Assembly: GCA_964612065.1 (NCBI GenBank)
Contig: CAZTCD010000002.1
Location: 1 to 64,000, forward strand
Length of the DNA stretch: 64,000 nt
Reading direction: 5' to 3'
DNA from: JAKFYM01 sp964612065
GTDB lineage: Bacteria > Bdellovibrionota > UBA1018 > CAIPTA01
Program-made: the position numbers and the translations under genes
Notes under the pieces: generated by a model
Told to the model about the DNA's origin: nothing
Seen by the model: the letters and a program-made list of their open reading frames with translations, nothing else
The model's database searches: none
In this document: piece after piece, positions 8,773 through 18,074 of the stretch
Numbering within the stretch: the stretch's first letter is position 1
Layout: every line of letters starts with the position of its first letter

Positions 8773-10157
8773 TAGTCTGCCCTCAAGTATAGTATGTTGA
8801 GCGAATCGCTGTCACCCGTTTCCACCGACGTGGAGGTGCTCGTTCCCGTACCGGAAGAGGCACCGGGGCTTTGGGGGGAGGGGTTGGGCTGGGCCTGTGG
8901 CTGAGCGGTGGCCGTAGCGGTGCTCGTGCTTTTGGGATCCAGGGGCGGAAGGCCCCCGATATCGGCCATCCAGGTTTTCTTTGACAGACCGCTTTCTGCC
9001 GTGATCACGGCCCGGTAGGAGGTTTCGGGCTCCAGGATCTTGATGCCGCGCTCTTCGAATTTCTTTTTGGCGTCTTCGTAGCTGCCGAGGGTGTTCACAT
9101 AGTTCCAGAAATCATCGCCGCTTTTAAAGGAACCGCCCATGGTGGGATCCTTCCTTCTTTTCTCGATTCTCTCCAGGGCATCGGGGGTGAGCTCCGGGAT
9201 CATGGAGCCAATCAGTTGGATGGACGCCTGGTTCACGTTGAGGGAGCTCGTAGCCAGCACGGTGAAATTATCGGCGACCATTTTGGCGAGGGTATCGTCG
9301 AGGCCCTTGATCATCGGGTATTCGTTCTCGGTGGCGATGGGGGCGTTCTTGAGGGAGTAGGGGTCGGAAAGCGAGGAGTAGTAGTCGTTTTCCGGGCGGT
9401 TGTCGCCGTCTTCCTTGGTTTCCGGATCCATCCAGGCGAGCAGGTTGCCCACGAGCCATTGGCCGGAAAGGTTCGGGTATTTATCGCGGAAGCCATCGTC
9501 TTCCTGCCGCTTTTTTTGCAGGAGTTCTTCGAATACATCCACGAAACCCTGGCGCACTACCTTCATGCGCTCCTGCTTCTGCTCATCGGTCATGGCTCCC
9601 GTCTGGCCGCTTTGAGGGGAGGGATTGGTGGCGTAGGGATTGTTGGGATCGATCACATCCCCGCCCTTGGCCGCCTTGCCAGCCGCGGTGCCTTCCGCGC
9701 CGGTGATCTTTCCGCCCGCTTCAAGCCACACCAGCTGATTGATGCTCATGCGATCGTTGGATCCTGAGATATTCACCGTGATCACGCCATCTAGCCCGAG
9801 CGATTTCGTGAATTCATCTATCACAGCTTTATCCGTGCCCGAGAGGCCGGGGATCGCAGGGGGCGGAAGCACCAGAGGGGTTTGCCAGATCTTGTCTACG
9901 AGATCAGAGTTTTCCCCGAGCCCCATGCTCTTGGCCTTGGCTTTGGCTTTTTTGGCTGCTTTGAGCTGCAGGAGAGCGAGGCGGAGGCCGGAACGGGCCA
10001 GTAGGTTGGCTCGCAGCTGGTCTCGTTGGCGAAACACCACGGAGCTATACACGCCGCTCTGGTACACGAGCTCACCCGCGAGGATCGCGAGCAGGAGCAT
10101 CGTGATCAGTGCCATCAGCATGGCAACGCCTTTCTGGTTCCTAAGCACGGCCCTCAT
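8772..10157 (-). CDS. gspK: Type II secretion minor pseudopilin GspK
   Basis: Large minor pseudopilin that sits at the tip of the pseudopilus, about 461 residues from the ATG at 10157, which overlaps the gspJ stop as ATGA. The leader MRAVLRNQKG is followed by the hydrophobic helix VAMLMALITMLLLAILAGEL. As is usual for GspK, the helix lacks the conserved Glu at position +5. The large globular domain contains NDRMSINQL and a helix-hairpin-helix-like repeat (LVWLEAG; SLNVNQASIQLIGSM). The C-terminus ends in a Thr/Pro/Gln-rich stretch of about 50 residues that is probably disordered. The frame stays open upstream to 10241, but that part overlaps gspJ. Confidence 0.92.
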   Translation of the reverse strand: MRAVLRNQKGVAMLMALITMLLLAILAGELVYQSGVYSSVVFRQRDQLRANLLARSGLRLALLQLKAAKKAKAKAKSMGLGENSDLVDKIWQTPLVLPPPAIPGLSGTDKAVIDEFTKSLGLDGVITVNISGSNDRMSINQLVWLEAGGKITGAEGTAAGKAAKGGDVIDPNNPYATNPSPQSGQTGAMTDEQKQERMKVVRQGFVDVFEELLQKKRQEDDGFRDKYPNLSGQWLVGNLLAWMDPETKEDGDNRPENDYYSSLSDPYSLKNAPIATENEYPMIKGLDDTLAKMVADNFTVLATSSLNVNQASIQLIGSMIPELTPDALERIEKRRKDPTMGGSFKSGDDFWNYVNTLGSYEDAKKKFEERGIKILEPETSYRAVITAESGLSKKTWMADIGGLPPLDPKSTSTATATAQPQAQPNPSPQSPGASSGTGTSTSTSVETGDSDSLNILYLRAD

Positions 10158-10912
10158 TCCACGAACCTCTGCTTGAGGGCGGCTTTGGCTTTGCCGTCGA
10201 GAAAGTTCAGCGGCATATTCGGCCGCACCACCATGGTCCACTTCTGATAGTTGGCGGGGTTGGTGATATCAGGCGCTTCGATCTCGAGGCGGATCAGGTC
10301 GGGGAAGCGGCTTTCCTCCTTGGCGTAGGAGCCTTCTGATTCCCAGGTGTCCTGCCAGCTCTTATCGCTCCGGCGGTAGAAGGTGAATTTTCCGCTCGAC
10401 AGGTTCTCCAGCAGGGCTATGCGTTCCGGTTTTTTGGCCGAGCCTTCTTCGTAGTGGAAAACGTCCCAGTCGGCGCTGCGGTAGAGGGAAAAGGAATTGC
10501 TCTGATTTCGATCGATCTCCCAGGTGATCTTTTGAAAATCCGAGCGGGGAGAATCCTCCTCCACGCGTCTCAGGTTATTGGCCACGAACGTTACCTTTGA
10601 TGCCGAACCGGTGAAACGGGTGCGCCGCATTCCATCGGAGCGCACCGGAGCGCTCCAAAACACTTGCGCTTCTCCATTGTTCGGGCTGAAGGGGATATTG
10701 CCCACCACCGGCGAATAGATCTGCGCCAGATCCGCTTCCACGGCGCCGAGAGAAAGAAGCAAGGCCGTGGAATCCGTGGCCTCCGCACTCAAGCGCGAAT
10801 TGATCTGAAAGGAGCTCGTAGTGGTCTGGAAAACCGCGATCGAAAAAAAGGCGAGCAGAGTCATGGCGATGAGGATTTCGATCAGAGTGATGCCGCGCTG
10901 GTTAGATGCCAA
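10154..10912 (-). CDS. gspJ: Type II secretion minor pseudopilin GspJ
   Basis: A 252-residue minor pseudopilin. The prepilin leader MASNQRG is followed by ITLIEILIAMTLLAFFSIAVF, with the conserved Glu at +5, which GspO/PilD-type peptidase would cleave and N-methylate. The start is a TTG preceded by a strong Shine-Dalgarno sequence (GAGGAGG) that lies inside the end of gspI; the two genes overlap by 11 nt. Together with GspI and GspK it should form the tip complex. No gspO gene is in the window. Confidence 0.92.
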   Translation of the reverse strand: MASNQRGITLIEILIAMTLLAFFSIAVFQTTTSSFQINSRLSAEATDSTALLLSLGAVEADLAQIYSPVVGNIPFSPNNGEAQVFWSAPVRSDGMRRTRFTGSASKVTFVANNLRRVEEDSPRSDFQKITWEIDRNQSNSFSLYRSADWDVFHYEEGSAKKPERIALLENLSSGKFTFYRRSDKSWQDTWESEGSYAKEESRFPDLIRLEIEAPDITNPANYQKWTMVVRPNMPLNFLDGKAKAALKQRFVE

Positions 10913-11438
10913 GCTTCACCTCCTCATCGTAATTCACGATCAGCTGCGTGAAGGTTTGGGCCGTGGTGCCTTCCCCCTCAGGCCATTCGATCGTGACCGT
11001 CATTCTTCTCACGCTTCGTTCCAGGTAATCCTTGAACACACGCATCACCGTAGCGGTTTGGTCGCTGTTGCCTTCTTCCTTTTCTCCTTCTGATTTCATG
11101 GCACGGGCGAGGAGCTCGGAGAGGGCGGAGAAATCCACCTTGGCGTATTCGATGGTGTATTTGAAATCCTTGTGCTGATCCGTGAAGTTCTGGGTGCGCT
11201 TCTCGGTGGGCAGGCGATCGAAGCTGAGTCCTTCGTATTTCAGCTCTTCCTCATTGATCAGATTGCGTGCCAGATGCGTAGCGATGATCACGTTTTTGTT
11301 TCGGGCGCTGGCGGCAAGGCCTCCGCCCTGAGTGGTATAAACGGCGGCGATGATCACCACGATGATCGCGAAGGCGATCATCACTTCGAGAAGAGTGAAA
11401 CCCTGCTGGCTCTGTTGGTTGGAGGCGCTGTGGTTCAC
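10902..11438 (-). CDS. gspI: Type II secretion minor pseudopilin GspI
   Basis: A 178-residue minor pseudopilin with leader MNHSASNQQSQQG and helix FTLLEVMIAFAIIVVIIAAVY (Glu at +5). The start is a GTG overlapping the gspH stop (GTGA), with AAAGGAGG just upstream. The C-terminal part (RRMTVTIEWPEGEG...) fits the GspI beta domain, although the protein is longer than the ~125-residue enterobacterial form because of an insertion rich in Glu and Lys at about residues 75-115. Confidence 0.9.
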   Translation of the reverse strand: MNHSASNQQSQQGFTLLEVMIAFAIIVVIIAAVYTTQGGGLAASARNKNVIIATHLARNLINEEELKYEGLSFDRLPTEKRTQNFTDQHKDFKYTIEYAKVDFSALSELLARAMKSEGEKEEGNSDQTATVMRVFKDYLERSVRRMTVTIEWPEGEGTTAQTFTQLIVNYDEEVKLGI

Positions 11439-12067
11439 GAGCCCTCCTTTCTTCCGCCCTCAAAGCGGGTGAGGCCGGTTACCGGGTGCACGCGGATCGA
11501 ATAGTGAACCTGCTCATCGGTTTCGAACCAGATGGTGGCCCCATCGTTATGGCCGTTGTTGAAAAAGTAGATGTCCACGATTCCTTCTTTGGCCGGCTTT
11601 TTCAGGCGGGCGGAGGTGACTTCGATCATCTTCAGGCCCGTAGGCATCTCCGCCGGGCTTTTCATCAGCTCCGGGATGGAGGAATAAACCCCTTCCTCTT
11701 TCTTCAGCAGCTCTTCCTTTTCCCGATCCGAGAGCTCCTTATCCGGTGTTTTGGGCACCAGATAGTTGGAAGGCGCTTCCTCGATCATGAAGGTTTGCTT
11801 GGTGAAATCGATGCGGAGGCGCACGAGCTTGTCGGCCAGATAGGCCCGGTCTCTCGCCAGGCCGATCTGAAGGGAGAGCTGGCGCGCAAAGGCTTCGGCC
11901 GAGGTGCGGAAAGTGCCCGTGAGAGTGGCCACCCCCAGGCTCGTGATCAGGGCCACGAGCCCGATCACGATCAGCACCTCGACCAGCGAGAAACCAAGCT
12001 CCGTTGCTGGCCGCCTGCGCGGCCCGGGCTCAGTCGTTGCTCTTGATGTCTTTATCGAAGCCTTCAC
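11435..12067 (-). CDS. gspH: Type II secretion minor pseudopilin GspH
   Basis: A 210-residue pseudopilin. A long basic leader of about 25 residues (…RRRPATELG) precedes FSLVEVLIVIGLVALITSLGV with Glu at +5. No ATG, GTG or TTG lies between the gspG stop and the cleavage site, so the GTG at 12067, 38 nt inside gspG, is the only practical start. The C-terminal half has the GspH-type strand pattern, including VDIYFFNNGHNDGATIWFETD. It sits directly after the major pseudopilin gene, as expected. Confidence 0.88.
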   Translation of the reverse strand: MKASIKTSRATTEPGPRRRPATELGFSLVEVLIVIGLVALITSLGVATLTGTFRTSAEAFARQLSLQIGLARDRAYLADKLVRLRIDFTKQTFMIEEAPSNYLVPKTPDKELSDREKEELLKKEEGVYSSIPELMKSPAEMPTGLKMIEVTSARLKKPAKEGIVDIYFFNNGHNDGATIWFETDEQVHYSIRVHPVTGLTRFEGGRKEGS

Positions 12068-12482
12068 CCTCAGGTTGCCCGTCCTTGCCGTAGCTGGTGA
12101 TTACGTATTTTCTGCCATCGCTCTCGTATTGGTAAGGATTTCCCCAAGGATCCTTTGGCACCTTTCCATCAGCGATGAAGGCCGAGGCAGGATAGTTATT
12201 GCACTCCGGAGGCGAAGTGGGCTTGGCCACCAGCGCATCCAGGTTCTGGTCGGTGGTGGGATACTGGTTACAGTAGCGGCGGTAATCTTCCATCATGCTC
12301 TTCAAGGCGTTGATCTGAGCACGGGCGGCGCTTGCGTTACCCTCCTGCATACGGTCGAACACCTGGGTGGCCACGAAAGAGCCTGCCACGGCGATCAGGG
12401 TGATTACGATCAGAATTTCCACGAGCGACATACCGCTCTCATTTCGCATCAGATTTCGGTTCACGTTCTTGGTCACTTTCAT
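12030..12482 (-). CDS. gspG: Type II secretion major pseudopilin GspG
   Basis: Major subunit of the T2SS pseudopilus, about 150 residues. I chose the ATG at 12482 (MKVTKNVNRNLMRNESG) because AAGGAG lies just before it; a TTG at 12500 is also in frame. The mature helix begins MSLVEILIVITLIAVAGSFV, so the residue after the cleavage site is Met rather than the usual Phe. The GspG signatures are intact: ALKSMMEDYRRYCNQYPTTDQNLDAL and the C-terminal DPWGNPYQYESDGRKYVITSYGKDG, which forms the calcium-binding loop region in the family. Two Cys residues (YCNQYP, PPECNNYP) could form a disulfide. Confidence 0.95.
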   Translation of the reverse strand: MKVTKNVNRNLMRNESGMSLVEILIVITLIAVAGSFVATQVFDRMQEGNASAARAQINALKSMMEDYRRYCNQYPTTDQNLDALVAKPTSPPECNNYPASAFIADGKVPKDPWGNPYQYESDGRKYVITSYGKDGQPEGEGFDKDIKSND

Positions 12483-12517
12483 TTCTCCTTTTTCTTCCAA
12501 TCAGCAGACATTATTCG

Positions 12518-13741
12518 TTAATTGATTTTCTGCATCTCGAGCAGCGGCACGAATACCGCCATTACGATGATGCCCACGCTAAGGCCCATGAATACAATCA
12601 TCAGGGGCTCGAGCATGGAGGTCATTTTTTCCACCTTGGAGTTCACCTGTTCCTCATAGTTCTTGGAAACCATTTCGAGCATTTGCGGCAACTCACCCGT
12701 GCGCTCCCCGATGGCGATCATGTGCAGGAGGAGGGAAGGGAATTGGCCCGACCTTCTTAGCGGCTCCGCGATGTTCTCCCCTTCGGTGATATTCTCTCTC
12801 GCATCGGCCACGGCGCGCGCGAGGATCTCATTGCCTACCACCGCTTTCACGATGCCGAGGGCAGTAACGAGAGGCACGCCGCCGTTGAGCAATGTGGCCA
12901 TGGTGGAGGCGAAGCGGCTCACCGCCACCATGCGGATCAGATCACCGAAAAGCGGGAGCTTGAGCGACCATTCGTCTTTCTTCACCTTGCCGGTTTCCGT
13001 GGCGAAATAGGTGCGGAACATCCACACGATTCCCACGAGAATGAGGATCACCAGCCACCAGTAATCTTTCAGAAAGAAAGAGATCTTCATGAGCAGCTCT
13101 GTATACCACGGAAGCTTCTTCTTCATGCTCACGAAGATATTGGCGATCTTCGGAATCACGAAAGTGAAGATCACCATCATGAGCGCGCCGCCGATAAATC
13201 CCATCAGCAGCGGATAGGTCATGGCGGAGGTCACTTTGCCGCGGAGCCTAACCTGGGCTTCCATGAATTCGGCGAGGCGAATCAGCACGAGAGGGAGAGT
13301 GCCGGAGGCCTCGCCGCTCTCCACCATATTGATAAAGATAGGCGGGAACACCTTGGGGTGCCGGGCGAGGGCGTCGCGCAGGGAGATACCCTCGTTCACT
13401 TGCTGTCGCACATCGGCAAGGGTGGTTTTCATTTTGAGGTTGTCGGTTTGATCGATCAGGGCCGCGAGGGCCTCTACCAGCGGAATATTGGCTTTGATCA
13501 GAGAGGCAAACTGCCGGGTGGTTACGGCGAGGATCGTGGTACTTACCTTTCCGCCCCCGGAGAGCGAAGGGAAAAGCTTGGAAAATCCGCTGGCCTTGGC
13601 ATTGCTCTTTTCCTCTATCGAAAGGAGCACGATGCCGTTCTTCTTCACTTTCTGCTTGGCCGTTTTGATGGAATCGGCGTCGATGGTGCTTCGCACCGCC
13701 GTGCCTACTCGATCTGTGCCTGTGTATTCAAAAAGGGGCAT
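12518..13741 (-). CDS. gspF: Type II secretion inner-membrane platform protein GspF
   Basis: A 407-residue polytopic platform protein, the normal GspF length. It has the N-terminal domain MPLFEYTGTDRVGTAVRSTIDADS, two tandem GspF cytoplasmic domains (TRQFASLIKANIPLVEALAAL and VSRFASTMATLLNGGVPLVTAL) and three membrane helices (about residues 170-200, 225-245 and 375-400). It converts ATP hydrolysis by GspE into pseudopilus extension. It lies 13 nt after gspE and 35 nt before gspG. Confidence 0.96.
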   Translation of the reverse strand: MPLFEYTGTDRVGTAVRSTIDADSIKTAKQKVKKNGIVLLSIEEKSNAKASGFSKLFPSLSGGGKVSTTILAVTTRQFASLIKANIPLVEALAALIDQTDNLKMKTTLADVRQQVNEGISLRDALARHPKVFPPIFINMVESGEASGTLPLVLIRLAEFMEAQVRLRGKVTSAMTYPLLMGFIGGALMMVIFTFVIPKIANIFVSMKKKLPWYTELLMKISFFLKDYWWLVILILVGIVWMFRTYFATETGKVKKDEWSLKLPLFGDLIRMVAVSRFASTMATLLNGGVPLVTALGIVKAVVGNEILARAVADARENITEGENIAEPLRRSGQFPSLLLHMIAIGERTGELPQMLEMVSKNYEEQVNSKVEKMTSMLEPLMIVFMGLSVGIIVMAVFVPLLEMQKIN

Positions 13742-13754
13742 TCGTTATTCCTGA

Positions 13755-15470
13755 TCAGGTGAGCTCGTCGGCATGAAGTGTGCGGGATAGCTCCTGCACA
13801 GTAGTGATCCCGGCCAGCACTTTCCTTGCTCCATCTTCCCGCATCGTAAGCATTCCTTTTTCCTGAGCGGCTTTGCGGATGGTGGCGGAATCGGTATTTT
13901 TCATCACCAGGCTTCGCACCACATCATCCACCACGAGCAGCTCGTGGATGTTGATTCGTCCGGAATAGCCGGTATGCGAGCAGGCCACACATCCCACGGA
14001 TTTATAGAGAGTGATCGGGCCTTTCACATTCTTTACCCCGAGCTCCTGCAGATCGAGAGTGGTGGCCTCATAGCTTTCGCGGCATTTGAGGCAGACCCTT
14101 CGCATCAGGCGCTGCGCCATCACGGCGTTCACGGAGCTGGCCACGAGAAAAGGCTCCACGCCCATATCAATCAGGCGGGGGAAAGCGCCGGCGGCTTCGT
14201 TGGTGTGCAGGGAGGAGATCACCAAGTGGCCGGTGAGGGCAGCGGTAACGGCGAGGTCGGCGGTTTCGGAATCGCGCACCTCGCCCACCATGATCACATC
14301 CGGATCCTGGCGGAGGAAGGAGCGGAGGGCTTTGGCGAAGGTGAGATCGATCTTGGGATTCACCTGAAGCTGGCCCACGCCCGGGATCTGGTACTCGATC
14401 GGGTCTTCGGCGGTAAGAATGTTGATGTCGGCGGAATTGATGCGGGAAAGGCAGGCCGCCATCGTGGTGGACTTACCGGAGCCGGTGGGGCCCGTTACGA
14501 GAATGATGCCGTTTTCCCGCTGGATGAGCTTGTTCACCTGCTCGAGGGTTTCGCCTTCGAAGCCGAGCTTCTCGAGCGATAAGAGCTCTCCGCCTTTTTC
14601 GAGAATACGCATCACCATTCTCTCCCCGAACTGAGTGGGGATGGTGGAGAGACGGATATCGATCTCCTTACCCGCCACTTTTCGGAAGATACGGCCGTCC
14701 TGCGGAATGCGCTTCTCGGCGATATCGAGATTGCCCATTACCTTGATGCGGGAAGAAACCGCGGCGTGCACCTTCTTGGGCTGGTGGAGGATGTCGTGCA
14801 TGATGCCGTCCACCCGGAAGCGAATCACGGTTTCTTTCTCGAAAGGCTCCACATGAATATCGGAAGCCTTTTCTTTCACCGCACGGAAGATCACGGAGTT
14901 CACGAAGCGGATCACGGGGGCTTCGTCTTCCGTGGCGTCGAGGATATCAATCGGGCCTTCGAGGTCGTCGTAGCTTTCCTCGTCCTCCTTGTTGATGTCC
15001 TGGATCATGTTGGAGGTATTGCGCTCATAAACGCGGTTGATGGCGTCCTGGAGGCGGTTCGAGGTGGTTACCACCGTGCGAATGGTGGGGCAGCCGAGCA
15101 GGATGCGCAGATCTTCGATGCTCTCGAGATTGAAGGGATCGGAAACCGCCAGGGTTACCAATCCATTTTCCAGGGAAATCGGAAGCACTTCGCGGGTTCT
15201 TGCGTAGTTGATCGGAAGCTTGTCCACGAGCTTGGGATCGATCTCGTTGGGGCGAAGATCGTCGATATAGGGGAGATCGATCTGGGCACAGAGCGCCCGG
15301 GTGATCTCGTGGGGAAGAACATATTTCTTGCGGAGGAGAATATCGCCGAGGCGGCCACCTTCCTCTTCCTGCATTTGCACGCATTCGGCCAGCTGCTCGG
15401 CTGTGAGCGAAGTGTGCTTGAGGAGGAGGTCCCCGATTCGGTTGTGGGCTTCCTGGGCGGTGATAGTCAT
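13755..15470 (-). CDS. gspE: Type II secretion ATPase GspE
   Basis: Cytoplasmic hexameric ATPase that powers the T2SS, about 571 residues. An ATG at 15470 follows the gspD stop by one base; a TTG at 15482 is also in frame. The N1E/GspE-N domain is followed by the catalytic core: Walker A GPTGSGKST near residue 330, the Asp box (EDPIEYQIPGVGQLQVNPKI), Walker B (DPDVIMVGEVRD) and the His box (ALTGHLVISSLHTNEA). A tetracysteine zinc motif of the GspE type (CLKCRESY… CVACSHTGYSG) lies near residue 460. All catalytic elements look intact. Confidence 0.97.
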   Translation of the reverse strand: MTITAQEAHNRIGDLLLKHTSLTAEQLAECVQMQEEEGGRLGDILLRKKYVLPHEITRALCAQIDLPYIDDLRPNEIDPKLVDKLPINYARTREVLPISLENGLVTLAVSDPFNLESIEDLRILLGCPTIRTVVTTSNRLQDAINRVYERNTSNMIQDINKEDEESYDDLEGPIDILDATEDEAPVIRFVNSVIFRAVKEKASDIHVEPFEKETVIRFRVDGIMHDILHQPKKVHAAVSSRIKVMGNLDIAEKRIPQDGRIFRKVAGKEIDIRLSTIPTQFGERMVMRILEKGGELLSLEKLGFEGETLEQVNKLIQRENGIILVTGPTGSGKSTTMAACLSRINSADINILTAEDPIEYQIPGVGQLQVNPKIDLTFAKALRSFLRQDPDVIMVGEVRDSETADLAVTAALTGHLVISSLHTNEAAGAFPRLIDMGVEPFLVASSVNAVMAQRLMRRVCLKCRESYEATTLDLQELGVKNVKGPITLYKSVGCVACSHTGYSGRINIHELLVVDDVVRSLVMKNTDSATIRKAAQEKGMLTMREDGARKVLAGITTVQELSRTLHADELT

Positions 15471-15471
15471 C

Positions 15472-18067
15472 TTATTGTCCAATCACTCCGGGATCTTGTG
15501 GGGTGACCACGGGGGGAGGGAAGCCCTCACCGCCGAAATCCACGCTGGGCGGAGGAACGGGATCGATCGGCGGAAGCGGAACGCCACCGTAAGGATCGCC
15601 ATAGTAGCCGGGATCGCCATAGTAGTCCTGGGGCTGATCATCGTCGCGGTCCGGGGAGCTCGGGCCCTGGAAGGAGGAGGTTTCCAGCGGTTTCGCCTGC
15701 GGGAGCGGCTCGATCACGGTGAGATCAGGCAGGTTACGTTTGAGCTTGTTCAGCTCACGGCCGAAAGGATCGATCGATCCTTGGGTTTCTCGCACGAACT
15801 CATCGCGTTCATCGAGCTTATTGGCGAGGATTTTGCGGATCTTATCGTATTGCTTGATGATGCGCGGGGTGATGAATACGAGAAGGTTCGTTTTCACGTT
15901 TTCGCTTTTCGAGTTCTTGAATAGCCAGCCGAGCACCGGAATGTCTCCGAGCAGCGGCACCTTCGAGATCGTCTCGTTCACGGTGTTTCGGATCATGCCG
16001 GAGAGTACCACGGTGTCTTCGCTTTGCACGAATACCTTGGTGGTGGTGGCGCGGGTGTTCTTGCCCACGGCCTTGCCCTGCAGCTCGGTGGGCACGCCCT
16101 GGAAGTCGAAGTTCTCGAGCTTCTGCAGGATATCGAGCTTCACATAGTTTGATCCCTTATTGATCTGGGGCGTAACTTCGAGGCGAAGCTCCGCTTTATC
16201 AGACTCAAAGCTTTGCACGGGTACGCCGTTGGATACGGTGGTTTTGGGAACCGGCACCTGCTGGCTCACTTCGAAGGTGGCTTTTTCGTTATCAAGCGCC
16301 ACGATTTGCGGTGTGGCGATCACCTGAGCATCTGTATTGCCCTGGATGATTTCCACGAGGCCATTGAGGGAATTCACGTTCAGGGTACGCTCTGCTCCTC
16401 CCGAAGTGGAGGGGATTTTCAGCTGGCGAGAGCCGCCTTCTTTAAAGCCGAGCACGAAGCCGGCAGGTGGGATGTTCTGAAGAACCCGCTCGAGATTTCC
16501 GCTCGCGGAATTCAGGCTGATGCCGTTCGGGGCATTCACGAAGCTCGTACCGAAGGCATTATTCCTCGTAATACCAAGCTCAAGAATCATGGCTTCGAGA
16601 TAAACCTGATCGCGCGGCTGATCGAGGCGCTCGATCACTTTTCTCATGCTCGCAAAATCGGAAGGCGAGGCGGTGATCACGAGGCTCTGGGTGGTTTTGT
16701 CGGCAGCCACCTTGATATCGCCCTGGAAGGTGGGGGCCGGCTCACCAAAAGTGGGGAAGCCGGAATTTCGGCTCGAGCGGCCGCCTGTGGAGCCTGCCGT
16801 GAGGGAGTTCAGGGTCTTGGCGAGATCTTCGGCGTTGGCGAATCTCAGCGTAACCACGTGGATGCGGCCGGAGCCGTCCGATACGGGCACCTTGCTGTCG
16901 AGGCGGCGCACGAGAGCGCGGATTTCCATAATGCCCGCGGCATTGGCTTTCACGATCAGGGAGTTGGTGCGGTCGTCAGCGATGATTTTGGAGATCGTGC
17001 TTCCGCCCGAGCGGCCCTTGCTGGAGGAGCCGCGGTTTTGTGAGCCGTAGGGGGCTCCTGGGCGCGGGGGCACGCCGAAGCCACCGGAGGAGGAGGTGTT
17101 TCCTTCTCTCAGGATGTTTTCGATGAGCTTGGCGATGTCTTTGGCCGCGGCATTGCGGATCGGCACCACCACGAGGCTTTCCTGATAGCCGGCCACGTCG
17201 AGCAGCTGGATCAGCTCCACCATGCGATTGATGTGGGCTGCCGTATCCGTGATGATGATGGTGTTGGTCTGCCCATAGGCCTGCATCCTTGCTTCCCGGG
17301 GCATCCAGAGGCGGAAGGCGCTTTCGAATTCCGTGGCGTCGATATAACGAAGCGGGATCACACGGGTGATGAATTCATCGTTGCTCGGCGCCTTGTTTTT
17401 CTCGGAATAGATGGGCGTTTGCTTTTCCTTGGCGTTGGCGATCCTTTCGATGCGGAGATATTTCCCGCTCGGAACCAGAGCAAAACCTTTAAGGTTCAGC
17501 GCGGTGAGGAAGGCGTTCCAGGCATCGCAAACCGTGATCTGATTCTGGCTCACTACAGAGATGCGGCCCTTGATGTCCTGTGGGTTGTAGATAAAGTTTT
17601 TGGCCGTGAGCTTGGCGATGGCTTTCGCCACATCGAGGATTTCGGCATCGGGATAGTCGAAGTTTTCCACCACTTCCTTGCAGCTCGCGGGGGGGGCAAG
17701 GCGCTGGGGCTTTCCGCCCTCGGCGGTTACCGTGCTTGTGGGGGGGCGATAAGAGGGCGCACTGCCGCCTCCGTTCGATCCTCCGGTCGGGCGGTTAGGC
17801 TCGGAGTCCCTGTTCATGAAGGCGCCCGGGTCCTGTCCGGAATCGAAGCCGCCGTCGTCGAAATCATCGTCGAAGGGGGTGAAGCCTTCCGAGCCGCCCG
17901 AAGGGAGATTGGAGAAAGGATTGGGCGGGGTGCCCCCCCCCCGCGCCCCCCCCGGGCTTTTTCCCCACGGGGGGGGGGGGGGGGGGCGGGGGATCTTCCG
18001 CCCTTGCCACCGGGGGCAGGAGGAGCGAGAGAAGGATCAGGTTCACCAGGTGTTTGTTCGCTTTCAT
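15472..18067 (-). CDS. gspD: Type II secretion outer-membrane secretin GspD, frame interrupted at a homopolymer
   Basis: Secretin that forms the outer-membrane exit channel. The main frame (about 18.0-15.5 kb) carries N0 (FDYPDAEILDVAKAIAKLTAKN), N1, N2 and N3 modules and the secretin core (QVIATPQIVALDNEKATFEV; VPLLGDIPVLGWLFK; LLVFITPRII), plus a Pro/Asp/Tyr-rich C-terminal tail. The start and signal peptide (MKANKHLVNLILLSLLLPPV, then ARAED) are at 18067 in a different frame that ends at 17864. The two frames meet in a GC tract at 17933-17992 with runs of 10 C, 8 C and 18 G on the + strand. Removing one base, or adding two, restores a continuous protein of about 865 residues. This may be an assembly error or a real slippage site. 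Confidence 0.9.
17933..17992. repeat. Homopolymer tract (C10, C8, G18) inside gspD
   Basis: On the + strand the tract reads as a run of 10 C, then GCG, 8 C, GGG, a short spacer, a run of 18 G (17969-17986), one C and 5 G. On the coding strand it specifies a Pro run followed by Gly-rich residues between the signal peptide and the first N-domain. It is the point where the gspD frame is broken. Long G/C runs are prone both to slipped-strand mispairing and to sequencing error. Confidence 0.95.
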
Positions 18068-18074
18068 AATTCCC

